Assembly (NCBI RefSeq): GCF_004343155.1
Contig: NZ_SMDC01000001.1
Location: forward strand, 62,001 to 126,000
DNA: 64,000 bases
Direction of reading: 5' to 3'
DNA from: Marichromatium gracile
GTDB taxonomy: Bacteria; Pseudomonadota; Gammaproteobacteria; Chromatiales; Chromatiaceae
How positions within the stretch are numbered: the first letter of the stretch is position 1; each line of letters begins with the position of its first letter. A program made the translations under genes and the position numbers. The notes beneath the pieces are model-generated. The model saw only the letters and a program-made list of their open reading frames with translations. It searched no databases and was not told where the DNA came from. This document shows positions 55,654 to 64,000 of this stretch, one piece after another.

Positions 55654-57024
55654 ATGCCCTTCATCCCCCACACCGACGACGACGTCGCCGCGATGCTCCA
55701 GGCCATCGGGGCCCCCTCGATCGAGTCGCTGTTCGACGAGATCCCCGCGGCGCTGCGCAGCGGCGAGCGCGCCGAGATCCCGCCCGCGCTCTCGGAGCAG
55801 GAGATCACCCGGCTGATGCGCCTGCGCGCCCAGACCGACGAGCAGCCGGCCTGCTTCATAGGCGCCGGCGCCTATGATCACTACATCCCGGCGGCGGTGT
55901 GGCAGATCGCCACCCGTGGCGAGTACTACAGCGCCTACACCCCCTACCAGGCCGAGGCCAGCCAGGGCACGCTGCAGGTGCTCTACGAATTCCAGTCGAT
56001 GATGACCGCGCTCACCGCGCTGGACGCCTCCAACACCTCGCTCTACGACGGCGCCACCGCGCTCGCCGAGGCGCTGCTGATGGCGGTGCGCGCCAACCGT
56101 CGCTGCAAGTCCAGGCGCGTGCTGATCCCGCGCGCGCTGCACCCGCTGTACCGGAGCACGGTACGCACCATCGTCGAGCCGCAGGGGCTGGAGCTCGTCG
56201 AGGTCGACTTCGACGCCGCCAGCGGCCAGACCCCGGTGGAGCGCTGCACCGCGCTCGCCGGCGACCAGGGCGTGGCGGCGGTGGTGATCAACCAGCCCAA
56301 CTTCTTCGGCGTGCTCGAGACGGTCGACGCCCTCACCGACTGGGCCCACGAGCAGGGCGCCCTGGCCGTGGCGGTGGTCAACCCGCTGGCCCTGGCGCTG
56401 CTCACCCCCCCCGGCGAGTGGGGCGCTGCGGGCGCCGACATCGCCTGCGGCGAGGCCCAGCCGTTCGGCATGCCGCTGTCCTCGGGCGGGCCCTACGCCG
56501 GCTTCCTCTGCTGCAAGCAGGCGCTGGTGCGCCAGCTGCCGGGACGGATCGTCGGGCGCACCCTCGATGCCGACGGCAAGCCCGGTTTCACCCTCACCCT
56601 GCAGGCACGCGAGCAGCACATCCGCCGCAGCAAGGCGACCTCCAACATCTGCACCAACCAGGGGCTGATGGTGACCGCCGCGACCATCCACCTGGCGCTG
56701 CTCGGCGCCGAGGGGCTGGAGCAGGTCGCGCGCGCCTGTCACGCCAACACCCTGGGGCTCGTCGAGCGGCTCTGCGCCCTCCCCGGGGTCGAGCCGGCGT
56801 TCACCGGCGCAATCTTCCACGAACAGGCGCTGCGCCTGCCGCGCGCGCCGCGCGAGGTGCTCGGACGGCTCGCCGCCGAGGCCGACGTGCTCGGCGGCTT
56901 CGCCCTCGGCGCCGACTATCCCGAACTCGACGACGCACTGCTGGTGTGCGCCACCGAGCAGCGCAGCGAGGAGGAGATGCGTCGCTACGCCAGCGCCCTC
57001 GCCGAGATCCTCGAGGCCGGCTGA
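55654..57024 (+). CDS. gcvPA: Glycine dehydrogenase (decarboxylating) subunit 1, GcvPA
   Basis: This is the N-terminal half-type subunit of the split P protein. The 456-residue product has [57 protein letters not shown] and [17 protein letters not shown], all characteristic of GcvPA. With GcvPB it decarboxylates glycine and loads the methylamine on GcvH. Unlike most split systems its partner is not immediately next: the peroxidase gene tpx lies between. Confidence 0.97.
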   Translation: MPFIPHTDDDVAAMLQAIGAPSIESLFDEIPAALRSGERAEIPPALSEQEITRLMRLRAQTDEQPACFIGAGAYDHYIPAAVWQIATRGEYYSAYTPYQAEASQGTLQVLYEFQSMMTALTALDASNTSLYDGATALAEALLMAVRANRRCKSRRVLIPRALHPLYRSTVRTIVEPQGLELVEVDFDAASGQTPVERCTALAGDQGVAAVVINQPNFFGVLETVDALTDWAHEQGALAVAVVNPLALALLTPPGEWGAAGADIACGEAQPFGMPLSSGGPYAGFLCCKQALVRQLPGRIVGRTLDADGKPGFTLTLQAREQHIRRSKATSNICTNQGLMVTAATIHLALLGAEGLEQVARACHANTLGLVERLCALPGVEPAFTGAIFHEQALRLPRAPREVLGRLAAEADVLGGFALGADYPELDDALLVCATEQRSEEEMRRYASALAEILEAG

Positions 57025-57066
57025 ACGCCCGGCCACGGATTCCCCATCGCAGCGGAGACATCACCC

Positions 57067-57564
57067 ATGGCACAGACCGCACTGCAAGGCTCGCCCGTCA
57101 CCCTCACCGGCACCCTGCCCGCCGTCGGGCAGCAGGCCCCCGACTTCACCCTGGTCGACAAGGACCTCAACGATCGCACCCTGGCCGACTTCGCCGGGAA
57201 GAAGAAGCTGCTCAACATCGTCCCCAGCCTCGACACCCCGGTGTGCGCGCTCTCCACCCAGCGCTTCAACGCCGCCATGGCCGAGCGTGACGACGCCGTG
57301 GCGCTGGTGATCTCGGCCGACCTGCCGTTCGCCATGGGCCGCTTCTGCGGCGCCGAGGGCATCGACAACGTGATCCCGCTGTCGCTGATGCGCTCGCAGG
57401 CGTTCGCGCGCGACTACGGGGTGCTGATCGCCGACGGTCCGCTGGCCGGGGTCTGTGCCCGCGCCGTGGTGGTGCTCGACGCCGAGGACCGGGTGATCCA
57501 CTGCCAGCTGGTCCCCGAGATCACCGAGGAACCCGACTACGCGGCCGCCCTCGCCGCGCTCTGA
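57067..57564 (+). CDS. tpx: Thiol peroxidase Tpx
   Basis: Tpx is a thioredoxin-dependent peroxidase that removes lipid and hydrogen peroxides. The 165-residue product carries the peroxidatic cysteine C60 in [11 protein letters not shown] and the resolving cysteine C94 in GRFCGAEG, the spacing of the E. coli enzyme. It lies in the same direction, 42 nt after gcvPA and 89 nt before gcvPB, so it is very likely co-transcribed with the glycine-cleavage genes. Confidence 0.98.
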   Translation: MAQTALQGSPVTLTGTLPAVGQQAPDFTLVDKDLNDRTLADFAGKKKLLNIVPSLDTPVCALSTQRFNAAMAERDDAVALVISADLPFAMGRFCGAEGIDNVIPLSLMRSQAFARDYGVLIADGPLAGVCARAVVVLDAEDRVIHCQLVPEITEEPDYAAALAAL

Positions 57565-57653
57565 ACCGACCCGCGCCGCGCCCCGAGGTGCGGCGCGGCC
57601 CCAGCTCCCGGGCCCGCCCGCGCGGGCCGCACCACCCGACGGACCCTATCGCC

Positions 57654-59129
57654 ATGCTGATCCACGACCAATCCCGCCCCGGACGACGCGCCAACGTCCT
57701 GGCCCCGAGCCACACCCCAGAGCCGAGCGACATCCCGCAGGCGCTGCGCCGCCGCGCGCGTCCGCGGCTGCCCGAGGTCTCCGAGCTGCAGGTGGTGCGT
57801 CACTACACCCGGCTGTCGCAGCAGAACTTCTCGATCGACACCCACTTCTACCCGCTCGGCTCCTGCACCATGAAATACAACCCGCGGGTGTGCAACAGCC
57901 TGGCCGCGCTGCCCGGCTTCGCCGAGCGTCACCCGCTGGCGCCGGTCGAGCACGGTCAGGGGGTGCTGGCCTGTCTCCACGACCTGCAGGAGATCCTCAA
58001 GGCGGTGACCGGGATGAGCGCGGTGTCGCTGGCGCCCGCCGCCGGCGCCCAGGGCGAGCTGACCGGGGTGGCGATGATCCGCGCCTATCACCTCGCGCGC
58101 GGCGATCACGCCCGTACCGAGATGCTGATCCCCGATGCCGCCCACGGCACCAATCCGGCCTCGGCGGTGATGTGCGGCTACCAGGCGCGCGAGATCCCCA
58201 CCGGCCCCGACGGCGACGTCGACGTCGAGGCGCTGCGCGCGGCGGTGGGACCGCAGACGGCGGGCATCATGCTCACCAACCCGAGCACCGTCGGGGTGTT
58301 CGATCGCAACATCGAGGAGATCGCCCGCATCGTCCACGACGCCGGCGGCCTGCTCTACTACGACGGCGCCAACCTCAACGCCATCCTCGGTAAGGTGCGT
58401 CCGGGCGACATGGGCTTCGACGTCATCCACATGAACCTGCACAAGACCTTCTCCACCCCGCACGGCGGCGGTGGTCCGGGCGCGGGTCCGGTGGGCGTCT
58501 CGGCGCGGGTCGCACCCTATCTGCCGGTGCCGCTGGTCGAGCGCGAGGGCGACGACTACCGCTGGCTGACCGAGGCCGACCGCCCCGAGACCATCGGTCG
58601 CATGACCGCCTTCGGCGGCAACATGGGCATCCTGCTGCGCGCCTATGTCTACGCGCGGATGCTCGGACGCGAGGGCATGGCGCGGGTGGCCGACTTCGCC
58701 ACCCTCAACGCCAACTATCTGATGGCGCGGCTGCAGCAGGCGGGCTTCGAGCTGGCCTACCCGGAGCGGCGCGCCAGCCACGAGTTCATCGTCACCCTCA
58801 AGCGCGAGGCCAAGGAGTACGGCGTCACCGCGATGGACTTCGCCAAACGGCTGCTCGACTACGGCTTCCACGCCCCGACCACCTACTTCCCGCTGCTGGT
58901 GCCCGAGTGCCTGCTGATCGAGCCGACCGAGACCGAGACCCAGGAGTCGCTCGACGGCTTCGTCGAGGCGATGATCGCGATCCGTCGCGAGGCCCAGGAG
59001 GACCCGGAGAAGCTCAAGGGCGCGCCCTACACCATGCCGCGGCGCCGTCTCGACGACGTGCGCGCGGCGCGCCAACTCGACCTCGCCTGGACCCCGCAGC
59101 AGGCCGACGGGGGCGGCGATGGCCAATAA
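57654..59129 (+). CDS. gcvPB: Glycine dehydrogenase (decarboxylating) subunit 2, GcvPB
   Basis: GcvPB is the PLP-carrying half of the split P protein. The 491-residue product has the cofactor lysine K264 in [18 protein letters not shown] and [20 protein letters not shown] near the N-terminus, both diagnostic. ATG 57654 was chosen over an upstream frame beginning in Arg/Pro-rich sequence. The stop overlaps dgkA by 11 nt, which suggests translational coupling. Confidence 0.97.
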   Translation: MLIHDQSRPGRRANVLAPSHTPEPSDIPQALRRRARPRLPEVSELQVVRHYTRLSQQNFSIDTHFYPLGSCTMKYNPRVCNSLAALPGFAERHPLAPVEHGQGVLACLHDLQEILKAVTGMSAVSLAPAAGAQGELTGVAMIRAYHLARGDHARTEMLIPDAAHGTNPASAVMCGYQAREIPTGPDGDVDVEALRAAVGPQTAGIMLTNPSTVGVFDRNIEEIARIVHDAGGLLYYDGANLNAILGKVRPGDMGFDVIHMNLHKTFSTPHGGGGPGAGPVGVSARVAPYLPVPLVEREGDDYRWLTEADRPETIGRMTAFGGNMGILLRAYVYARMLGREGMARVADFATLNANYLMARLQQAGFELAYPERRASHEFIVTLKREAKEYGVTAMDFAKRLLDYGFHAPTTYFPLLVPECLLIEPTETETQESLDGFVEAMIAIRREAQEDPEKLKGAPYTMPRRRLDDVRAARQLDLAWTPQQADGGGDGQ

Positions 59130-59493
59130 CGGCGGCAACCTCGGCTGGCGCCGGGTGGTACGCGCCTTCGGCTACTCGATGAAGGGCTTCCGCGCCTGCT
59201 ACGAGCTGGAGGAGGCGTTCCGCCAGGAGCTGTTTCTGCTGATCCCGCTGGTCCCGCTCGGGCTGTGGCTCGGCGAGACCCCGGTCGAGCGCGCCCTGCT
59301 CGTCGGCAGCCTGCTGGTGGTGCCGATCGTCGAGCTGCTCAACTCGGCGATCGAGGCCAACGTCGACCGCATCGGCACGGAGCGCCACGAACTCTCGGGA
59401 CGCGCCAAGGACATCGCCTCGGCGGCGGTGTTCTCCAGCATCACCCTGTGCGTGGTGATCTGGGCCCTGCTGCTGGTGCCCAAGCTCTTTTGA
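59119..59493 (+). CDS. dgkA: Diacylglycerol kinase DgkA
   Basis: DgkA is a small trimeric inner-membrane kinase that recycles diacylglycerol to phosphatidic acid. The 124-residue product has three transmembrane segments and the conserved [22 protein letters not shown] and [15 protein letters not shown] motifs that build the active site. It starts within the end of gcvPB, and repeat-rich DNA follows. Confidence 0.96.
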   Translation: MANNGGNLGWRRVVRAFGYSMKGFRACYELEEAFRQELFLLIPLVPLGLWLGETPVERALLVGSLLVVPIVELLNSAIEANVDRIGTERHELSGRAKDIASAAVFSSITLCVVIWALLLVPKLF

Positions 59494-59515
59494 CCGCAGC
59501 GGCCAGAGTGACCTA

Positions 59516-59587
59516 AGCCGCCAGCGGCCAGATACCAGCCGCCAGCCATCGAGACCGGTGGCTGGGAGCTGACGGCTGGCGGCTGAT
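59516..59587. repeat. CAGCCGC/GCTGGCG 7-bp repeat, block 5 (self-complementary)
   Basis: The left half has CCGCCAG and CAGCCGCCAGCCATC units; the right half has GGTGGCTGGGAGCTGACGG and GGCTGGCGGCTGAT. The halves are mutually complementary, so a long imperfect hairpin can form just after dgkA. Confidence 0.7.
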
Positions 59588-59655
59588 TCAAGCGACGCTC
59601 CCCAGCGGGCGTCCGCGGGTAGCGACCATGAGCGGCAGCGGACCGCCGCGCCTCA

Positions 59656-59696
59656 CTGGCGGCTGGTGGCTGACGACTGGCGGCTGACGGCTGGCG
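59656..59696. repeat. GCTGGCG 7-bp repeat, block 6
   Basis: Units CTGGCGG, CTGGTGG, CTGACGA, CTGGCGG, CTGACGG and CTGGCGC follow in 7-base steps in the gap between dgkA and moaB (59494-59944), which holds no gene. Confidence 0.75.
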
Positions 59697-59782
59697 CAAA
59701 CGACGCTCGATTGCCTGAAGCGGCCACCCAGCCGAAACATCCTTGCTTCGCGCGCTTGGCGTCTTTGCGGTTCGAATCAACA

Positions 59783-59851
59783 TCCAGCCGCCAGCGCCCA
59801 GCCATCAGCCCCGGCGACTGGCGGCTGGCGGCTGGCGGCTGGTAGCTGACA
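59783..59851. repeat. CAGCCGC/GCTGGCG 7-bp repeat, block 7 (self-complementary)
   Basis: CAGCCGCCAGCGCCCAGCC is followed by four GGCTGGC/GGCTGGT units. The halves can pair, as in block 5. It lies about 95 nt before moaB. Confidence 0.75.
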
Positions 59852-59944
59852 CCCCCTTGCCAGCCCCGCAGCGGGCGGCGATGATGGTTCGACGCGTGGC
59901 GTGTACACGCCCGTCTCGGATCACTGAGCCCGCAAGGAGTCCGC

Positions 59945-60475
59945 ATGTCCCAGACGACCGGATCGCCCGAGTTCCTGCCACTGCGCATCGCGCTGATGAC
60001 CGTCACCGACAGTCGCGACCTCGCCAGCGACACCTCGGGGGCGCTGCTCGAGGAGGCCGCGCGCACGGCCGGGCACCAGGTGGTGACGCGCTGTGTCGTC
60101 GCCGACGACATCTACCGACTGCGCGCCCAGGTCTCGCAGTGGATCGCCGACCCCGCCGTCGATGTCGTGATCAGCACCGGCGGCACCGGGGTGACCGGCC
60201 GCGACAGCACCCCGGAGGCGCTGCGCCCACTGCTCGACAAGGAGATCGAGGGCTTCGGCGAGCTGTTCCGTCACTACTCGCTCGCCGAGATCGGCCCCTC
60301 CACGCTGCAGTCGCGCGCCTTCGCCGGGCTGGCCAACGCCACCTTCCTGTTCTGCCTGCCGGGCTCGACCGGGGCCTGTCGCACCGCCTGGGAGCGCATC
60401 CTCGCCCCCCAGCTCGATCGCCGCACCCGCCCCTGCAACTTCGCCCAGCTGCTGCCACGTCTCCACGAACGTTGA
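59945..60475 (+). CDS. moaB: Molybdenum cofactor biosynthesis protein MoaB
   Basis: MoaB is a MogA/MoaB-type enzyme thought to adenylate molybdopterin before metal insertion. The 176-residue product has [19 protein letters not shown] and the [17 protein letters not shown] motif that binds the pterin, plus [16 protein letters not shown]. It is 8 nt upstream of moeA, so the two are co-transcribed. Confidence 0.95.
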   Translation: MSQTTGSPEFLPLRIALMTVTDSRDLASDTSGALLEEAARTAGHQVVTRCVVADDIYRLRAQVSQWIADPAVDVVISTGGTGVTGRDSTPEALRPLLDKEIEGFGELFRHYSLAEIGPSTLQSRAFAGLANATFLFCLPGSTGACRTAWERILAPQLDRRTRPCNFAQLLPRLHER

Positions 60476-60483
60476 GGTCCGCG

Positions 60484-61725
60484 ATGTCCGCCAGTTGTCC
60501 CGCCTCTCCCCGCGCCCTGTCACTCGACGCCGCGCTCGCGCGGCTGCTCGAACAGGCGCCGACACCCAGCACCAGCGAGCCGGTGGCGCTCGCCGCCGCG
60601 CTCGGTCGGGTGCTCGCCGCACCGCTGCGCAGCCCGCTGGCGGTCCCGCACTGGGACCACAGCGCGATGGACGGCTATGCGCTGCGCCATGCCGACCTCG
60701 CCGCCGCCGCAGACGGCTGGCTGCCGATCGGCCAGCGCATCACCGCCGGCACGGTCGGCGCGCCGCTCGCGCCGGGCAGCGCGGCGCGGATCTTCACCGG
60801 CGCCCCGGTGCCCGAGGGCGCCGACACCGTGGTGATGCAGGAGCAGTGCGAGCGCGACGGCGAGCGGGTGCGCATCCCGCCCGAGTGCAAGGCGGGCGGC
60901 AACATCCGCCGCGCCGGCGAGGATTTCACCGCCGGCACCGAGGTGATCGCCGCCGGCACCCGGCTCGGCCCTCAGCACCTCGGGCTCGCCGCCAGTCTGG
61001 GGTTGGCCGAACTCATGGTGCGGCCCCGGCTACGGGTGGCGATCTGCGCCAGCGGCGACGAGCTGGTCGCGCCCGGCGCCCCGCTCGGCCCCGGCCAGAT
61101 CTACGACTCCAACCGTCTCACCCTGGGGGCGATGCTCACCGCGCTCGGCTGTGAGGTGATCGATCTCGGGCGCATTCCCGATGACCTGGAGGCGACCTGC
61201 GCGACGCTCGCCCGCAGCGCCGACGCGGCCGACCTGGTGATCGCCAGCGGCGGGGTCTCGGTCGGCGAGGAGGATCATGTACGCCCGGCCGTCGAGCGCA
61301 TCGGCACGCTCGCGCTGCACCAGGTGGCGATCCGCCCGGGCAAGCCGGTGGCCTTCGGGCGGATCGGCGACACCCCGTTTTTCGGCAGCCCCGGAAACCC
61401 GGTCTCGCTGTTCGTCACCTGCGCGCTGCTGGTGCGCCCGCTGGTGCTGCGGATGCAGGGCGTCGGCGGCGACCTCGCGCCGCGTCGGCAACGCCTGCCC
61501 GCCGCCTTCGCCTGGCCGCGCCCGGACAAGCGCCGCGAGTTCCATCGTGCCCGGCTGGTCGAGGACGACAGCGGACAACCCCGGGTCGAGGTCTTCGCCA
61601 GCCGCTCCTCGGCCTCGCTGCGCTCGCTGGTGTGGGCCGACGGACTGATCGACCTCGCCCCCGGGGTGGCGATCGCCCCGGGCGACCCGGTCGAGTTCAT
61701 CCCCTTCACCGAGCTGTTGCACTGA
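60484..61725 (+). CDS. moeA: Molybdopterin molybdenumtransferase MoeA
   Basis: MoeA inserts molybdate into adenylated molybdopterin. The 413-residue product has HWDHSAMDGYALRHADL near residue 60, RIFTGAPVPEGADTVVMQE, a MogA-like domain with YDSNRLTLGAML and SGGVSVGEEDH, and PGKPVAFGRIG. ATG 60484 gives the normal N-terminus; the frame is open further upstream through moaB, but in the wrong register. moaD follows 7 nt later. Confidence 0.97.
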   Translation: MSASCPASPRALSLDAALARLLEQAPTPSTSEPVALAAALGRVLAAPLRSPLAVPHWDHSAMDGYALRHADLAAAADGWLPIGQRITAGTVGAPLAPGSAARIFTGAPVPEGADTVVMQEQCERDGERVRIPPECKAGGNIRRAGEDFTAGTEVIAAGTRLGPQHLGLAASLGLAELMVRPRLRVAICASGDELVAPGAPLGPGQIYDSNRLTLGAMLTALGCEVIDLGRIPDDLEATCATLARSADAADLVIASGGVSVGEEDHVRPAVERIGTLALHQVAIRPGKPVAFGRIGDTPFFGSPGNPVSLFVTCALLVRPLVLRMQGVGGDLAPRRQRLPAAFAWPRPDKRREFHRARLVEDDSGQPRVEVFASRSSASLRSLVWADGLIDLAPGVAIAPGDPVEFIPFTELLH

Positions 61726-61732
61726 GGGCGCG

Positions 61733-61987
61733 ATGATCCACGTCCGCTACTTCGCCAGCCTGCGCGAACGCATCGGTCGCGACGAGGAGCGCATCGAACT
61801 CCCCGCCGGGGTCGACACCCTGGGCGCGCTGGTCACGCACCTGAGCGCGCGCGGCGCCCCCTGGCGCGAGGCCCTCGAGGCCACCCCGCGGCTGATGATG
61901 GCGCGCAACCACACCCTCGCCCGCGCCGAGACCGAGATCAGCGACGGCGACGAGATCGGGCTCTTCCCGCCGGTGACGGGGGGGTAG
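61733..61987 (+). CDS. moaD: Molybdopterin synthase small subunit MoaD
   Basis: MoaD is the ubiquitin-like sulfur carrier of molybdopterin synthase. The 84-residue product starts MIHVRYFASLRERIG and ends in the essential Gly-Gly (FPPVTGG). The large subunit gene moaE, which normally follows, is absent; the operon ends in repeat DNA and a convergent efflux gene. Confidence 0.95.
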   Translation: MIHVRYFASLRERIGRDEERIELPAGVDTLGALVTHLSARGAPWREALEATPRLMMARNHTLARAETEISDGDEIGLFPPVTGG

Positions 61988-61989
61988 CG

Positions 61990-62236
61990 ACCAGCCATCA
62001 GCTGCCAGCTTTCAGCCGCCAGCAGGCACCTCACGCGCACATGACCGACGGTTGTTAGCTGGATGCTGGGAGCTGGTCGCTGATGGCACACAACCAGCCC
62101 CACCGATCCCGGGATCGACGACGCCGACGGCGAGGTCGGACTCTTCCCCCATTGGAGCAGGTCAGGGAAAGCCACCAGAGGGCATCCTCACTCGGACACC
62201 ACCAACAACTGGCGGCTGGTAGCTGGTAGCTGGAGG
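61990..62236. repeat. CAGCC/GCTGG 7-bp repeats, blocks 8-10, in a gene-free gap
   Basis: Three short runs lie in the 312-base gap after moaD: 61990-62023 (CCAGCCATCAGCTGCCAGC type), 62056-62084 (AGCTGGATGCTGGGAGCTGG) and 62208-62236 (GGCGGCTGGTAGCTGGTAGC). Their orientation alternates. No gene is present in the gap. Confidence 0.65.
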
Positions 62237-62245
62237 CGGACCGCT

Positions 62246-62274
62246 GGTTGGGTTGCCGCCCTGGCAACCCAACC
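62246..62274. repeat. GGTTGGGTTGCC inverted repeat, copy 3
   Basis: GGTTGGGTTGCC (62246-62257) and GGCAACCCAACC (62263-62274) form a perfect 12-bp stem, 26 nt beyond the stop of the leftward RND gene. It is the best-matched member of the family also seen at 28310 and 42834. Confidence 0.75.
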
Positions 62275-62299
62275 GACGTACCGGCAGTTGGCGGGACGA

Positions 62300-64000
62300 T
62301 CAGCCGGTGGCGCGGCGGATCCACTCGACGCGCTTGTGCATCACGCCGTAGTAGACCACCGGGATCACCACCAGGGTGAGGACGGTGGAGACGAACAGGC
62401 CGAACAGCAGCGACACCCCCAGCCCGGAGAAGATCGGGTCGTCGAGGATGAAGGCCGCGCCGGCCATCGCCGCGACCGCGGTGAGCGCGATCGGTCGGGC
62501 ACGGACCACCGCCGAGTCGATCACCGCGGTGGCGAACGCCTTGCCCTCGCGCACCTGCTGGTTGATGAAGTCGACCAGCAGGATGGAGTTGCGCACGATG
62601 ATGCCGGCCAGGGCGATCATGCCGATCATCGAGGTGGCGGTGAACTGGGCGCCGAGCAGGGCGTGCCCGGGCATGATCCCGATGATGGTCAGCGGGATCG
62701 GCGCCATGATCACCAGCGGCACCAGATAGCTGCGGAACTGCGCCACCACCAGCAGATAGATCAGGATCAGGCCGACGCCATAGGCCGCGCCCATGTCGCG
62801 GAAGGTCTCATAGGTGATCTGCCACTCGCCGTCCCACTTGAGGCTGTACTCGTAGGGGTTGTCCGGCTGCTGCAGGAACCACTGCTCGAGCCCAAGCTCT
62901 TCATCGAGGGCCGCGGAGATGGCGAACATGCCGTAGAGCGGGCTGTCGGTGGCCCCGGCGACGTCCGAGGTGACATAGACCACGGGCAGCAGATCCTTGT
63001 GGTAGATGCTGTGCTCGCGCTCGGTCTCGACCACCTCGACGATCTCCGAGAGCGGCACCAGCGCCCCACTCTCTGCACGCACCCGCAGCGCCAGCACCTG
63101 CTCGACGTCGGCCTTGTCGGCCTCGCTGTACTCGACGCGGATCGGCACCGCGTACTTGACCCCGGCGCCGTGCAGATAGCTCATGTCGTCGCCGTCGAGC
63201 ACGCTCGCCAGCGCCTGGGCGATGCTCGATTGCGCCACCCCGAGCCGCGCGGCCTTGGCGCGATCGACCACCACCACCAGCTTGGTGGCCGGGTACTCGA
63301 CCGAGTCGTCGACGTCGACGACGCCCGGGGTCGACTCGAACAGCGCCCGCACCGCCCGCGCGGTCTTGATCTGACCGGCATAGTCGAGCCCGTAGACCTC
63401 GGCGACCAGCGGCGAGAGCACCGGCGGACCGGGCGGGATCTCGACGATCTTGGCCACTCCGCCGTGACGTTCGGCGATCTCCTGCAGCGGCGGGCGCAAC
63501 GCCAGCGCGATCTCGTGGCTCTGGCGATCACGATGGTGCACATCGACCAGGTTGACCTGCAGATCACCGAGATGCGCGCCCTCGCGCAGATAGTACTGAC
63601 GCACCAGACCGTTGAAGTTGATCGGCGCAGCGGTGCCGGCGTAGGACTGGAAGTCGGTGACCTCCTCGACCCCGGAGAGATAGTCGCCCATCTCCGCGAG
63701 CACCTGGGCGGTGTGCTCGAGACTGGTGCCCTCGGGCATGTCGAGCACCACCTGGAACTCGCTCTTGTTGTCGAAGGGCAGCATCTTGAGGATCACGGTG
63801 CGGTTGACCGCGAGGCTCACCGAGGCGGCGATCAGCGCAAAGATGCCGAACAGCAGGAACCAGCGGTTGCGCCAGCCGCGCCGGCCCTCGAGGAAGGGCG
63901 TCATGATCCAGGTGAAGAAGCGCGCCAGTCGAGCGCCAGCCGCGCCCTCCTCCTGATGACCGGCCGCGGCCTGCGGGTCGGCGTCGTAATGACGCGCGAG
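62300..64000 (-). CDS. RND efflux transporter permease (AcrB-like), C-terminal part, cut by window edge
   Basis: The visible 566 residues are the C-terminal half of a resistance-nodulation-division inner-membrane pump; the frame stays open to the last base, so the gene starts beyond 64000. A transmembrane helix (RWFLLFGIFALIAASVSLAV) is followed by a large periplasmic domain, then five membrane helices with APIPLTIIGIMPGHALLGAQFTA in pieces and MIGMIALAGIIVRNSILLVDFI, the typical RND motif. The substrate is unknown. It is convergent with moaD. Confidence 0.93.
   Translation of the reverse strand, partial: LARHYDADPQAAAGHQEEGAAGARLARFFTWIMTPFLEGRRGWRNRWFLLFGIFALIAASVSLAVNRTVILKMLPFDNKSEFQVVLDMPEGTSLEHTAQVLAEMGDYLSGVEEVTDFQSYAGTAAPINFNGLVRQYYLREGAHLGDLQVNLVDVHHRDRQSHEIALALRPPLQEIAERHGGVAKIVEIPPGPPVLSPLVAEVYGLDYAGQIKTARAVRALFESTPGVVDVDDSVEYPATKLVVVVDRAKAARLGVAQSSIAQALASVLDGDDMSYLHGAGVKYAVPIRVEYSEADKADVEQVLALRVRAESGALVPLSEIVEVVETEREHSIYHKDLLPVVYVTSDVAGATDSPLYGMFAISAALDEELGLEQWFLQQPDNPYEYSLKWDGEWQITYETFRDMGAAYGVGLILIYLLVVAQFRSYLVPLVIMAPIPLTIIGIMPGHALLGAQFTATSMIGMIALAGIIVRNSILLVDFINQQVREGKAFATAVIDSAVVRARPIALTAVAAMAGAAFILDDPIFSGLGVSLLFGLFVSTVLTLVVIPVVYYGVMHKRVEWIRRATG

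Noticed and set aside
59516-59851. CRISPR or tandem minisatellite array between dgkA and moaB
   Set aside because: The blocks are degenerate heptamers in mixed orientation without regular spacers.

Overview
The window is about two thirds G+C and densely coded. Gene content and order (prmA-dusB-fis-purH-purD, lptD-surA, leuS-lptE-holA-proA, nadD-rsfS, split gcvPA/gcvPB, fis directly after dusB) point to a high-GC gammaproteobacterium. The combination of split glycine decarboxylase, a BLUF photoreceptor, a SapC-type secretion cluster and many dispersed intergenic repeats would fit a purple sulfur bacterium (Chromatiaceae). That assignment is inference; no rRNA or photosynthesis gene is present to prove it. 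No tRNA, rRNA or CRISPR array was recognised.

Layout. 165-13023 is core metabolism and envelope assembly: prmA-dusB-fis, purH, an LpxA-like acyltransferase, purD, then convergent amgK, then lptD-surA, then convergent purEK. 13185-13589 holds the wreck of an IS5-type transposase. 13706-25500 is a minus-strand surface-polysaccharide locus: the Wzm/Wzt ABC exporter, a VioA/FdtB-type sugar aminotransferase with a hexapeptide acetyltransferase (probably making a 4-acetamido-4,6-dideoxyhexose), three glycosyltransferases with a common SRSW tail, a large GT4-type glycosyltransferase and an O-acetyltransferase with an SGNH domain.

25967-39785 is the most interesting part, an accessory cell-surface region. 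It has two large acidic secreted proteins that share an N-terminal tandem 'NPDV' repeat domain (S-layer or adhesin candidates), a trypsin-like protease with a Calx-beta domain, a SapC protein, and a type I secretion ATPase and membrane-fusion protein. Between the two surface proteins sit a REP-associated tyrosine transposase (RAYT), an orphan helix-turn-helix protein with a phage-type C-terminal domain, and five copies of a GGACACCCASTTACC repeat. Read together with the polysaccharide locus, the arrangement resembles the Caulobacter RsaA layout, where an S-layer protein, its type I exporter and the O-antigen that anchors it are encoded together. 40192-42782 adds an AlgI/AlgJ-type polysaccharide O-acetylation pair. 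The gap after it holds fragments of surA and of the fusion-protein gene.

43428-64000 returns to housekeeping: a BLUF blue-light sensor, rsfS and nadD, a cysteine-rich secreted protein with PPC-like domains, proA-holA-lptE-leuS, a zinc-ribbon protein, then a tandem glycine riboswitch controlling gcvT-gcvH-gcvPA-tpx-gcvPB-dgkA, molybdenum cofactor genes moaB-moeA-moaD, and the C-terminal half of an RND efflux permease cut by the window edge.

Three kinds of short dispersed repeat lie between genes: a 7-bp-periodic CAGCCGC/GCTGGCG family at about ten places, a GGTTGGGTYGCC inverted repeat just downstream of three genes, and the RAYT-linked GGACACCC motif.
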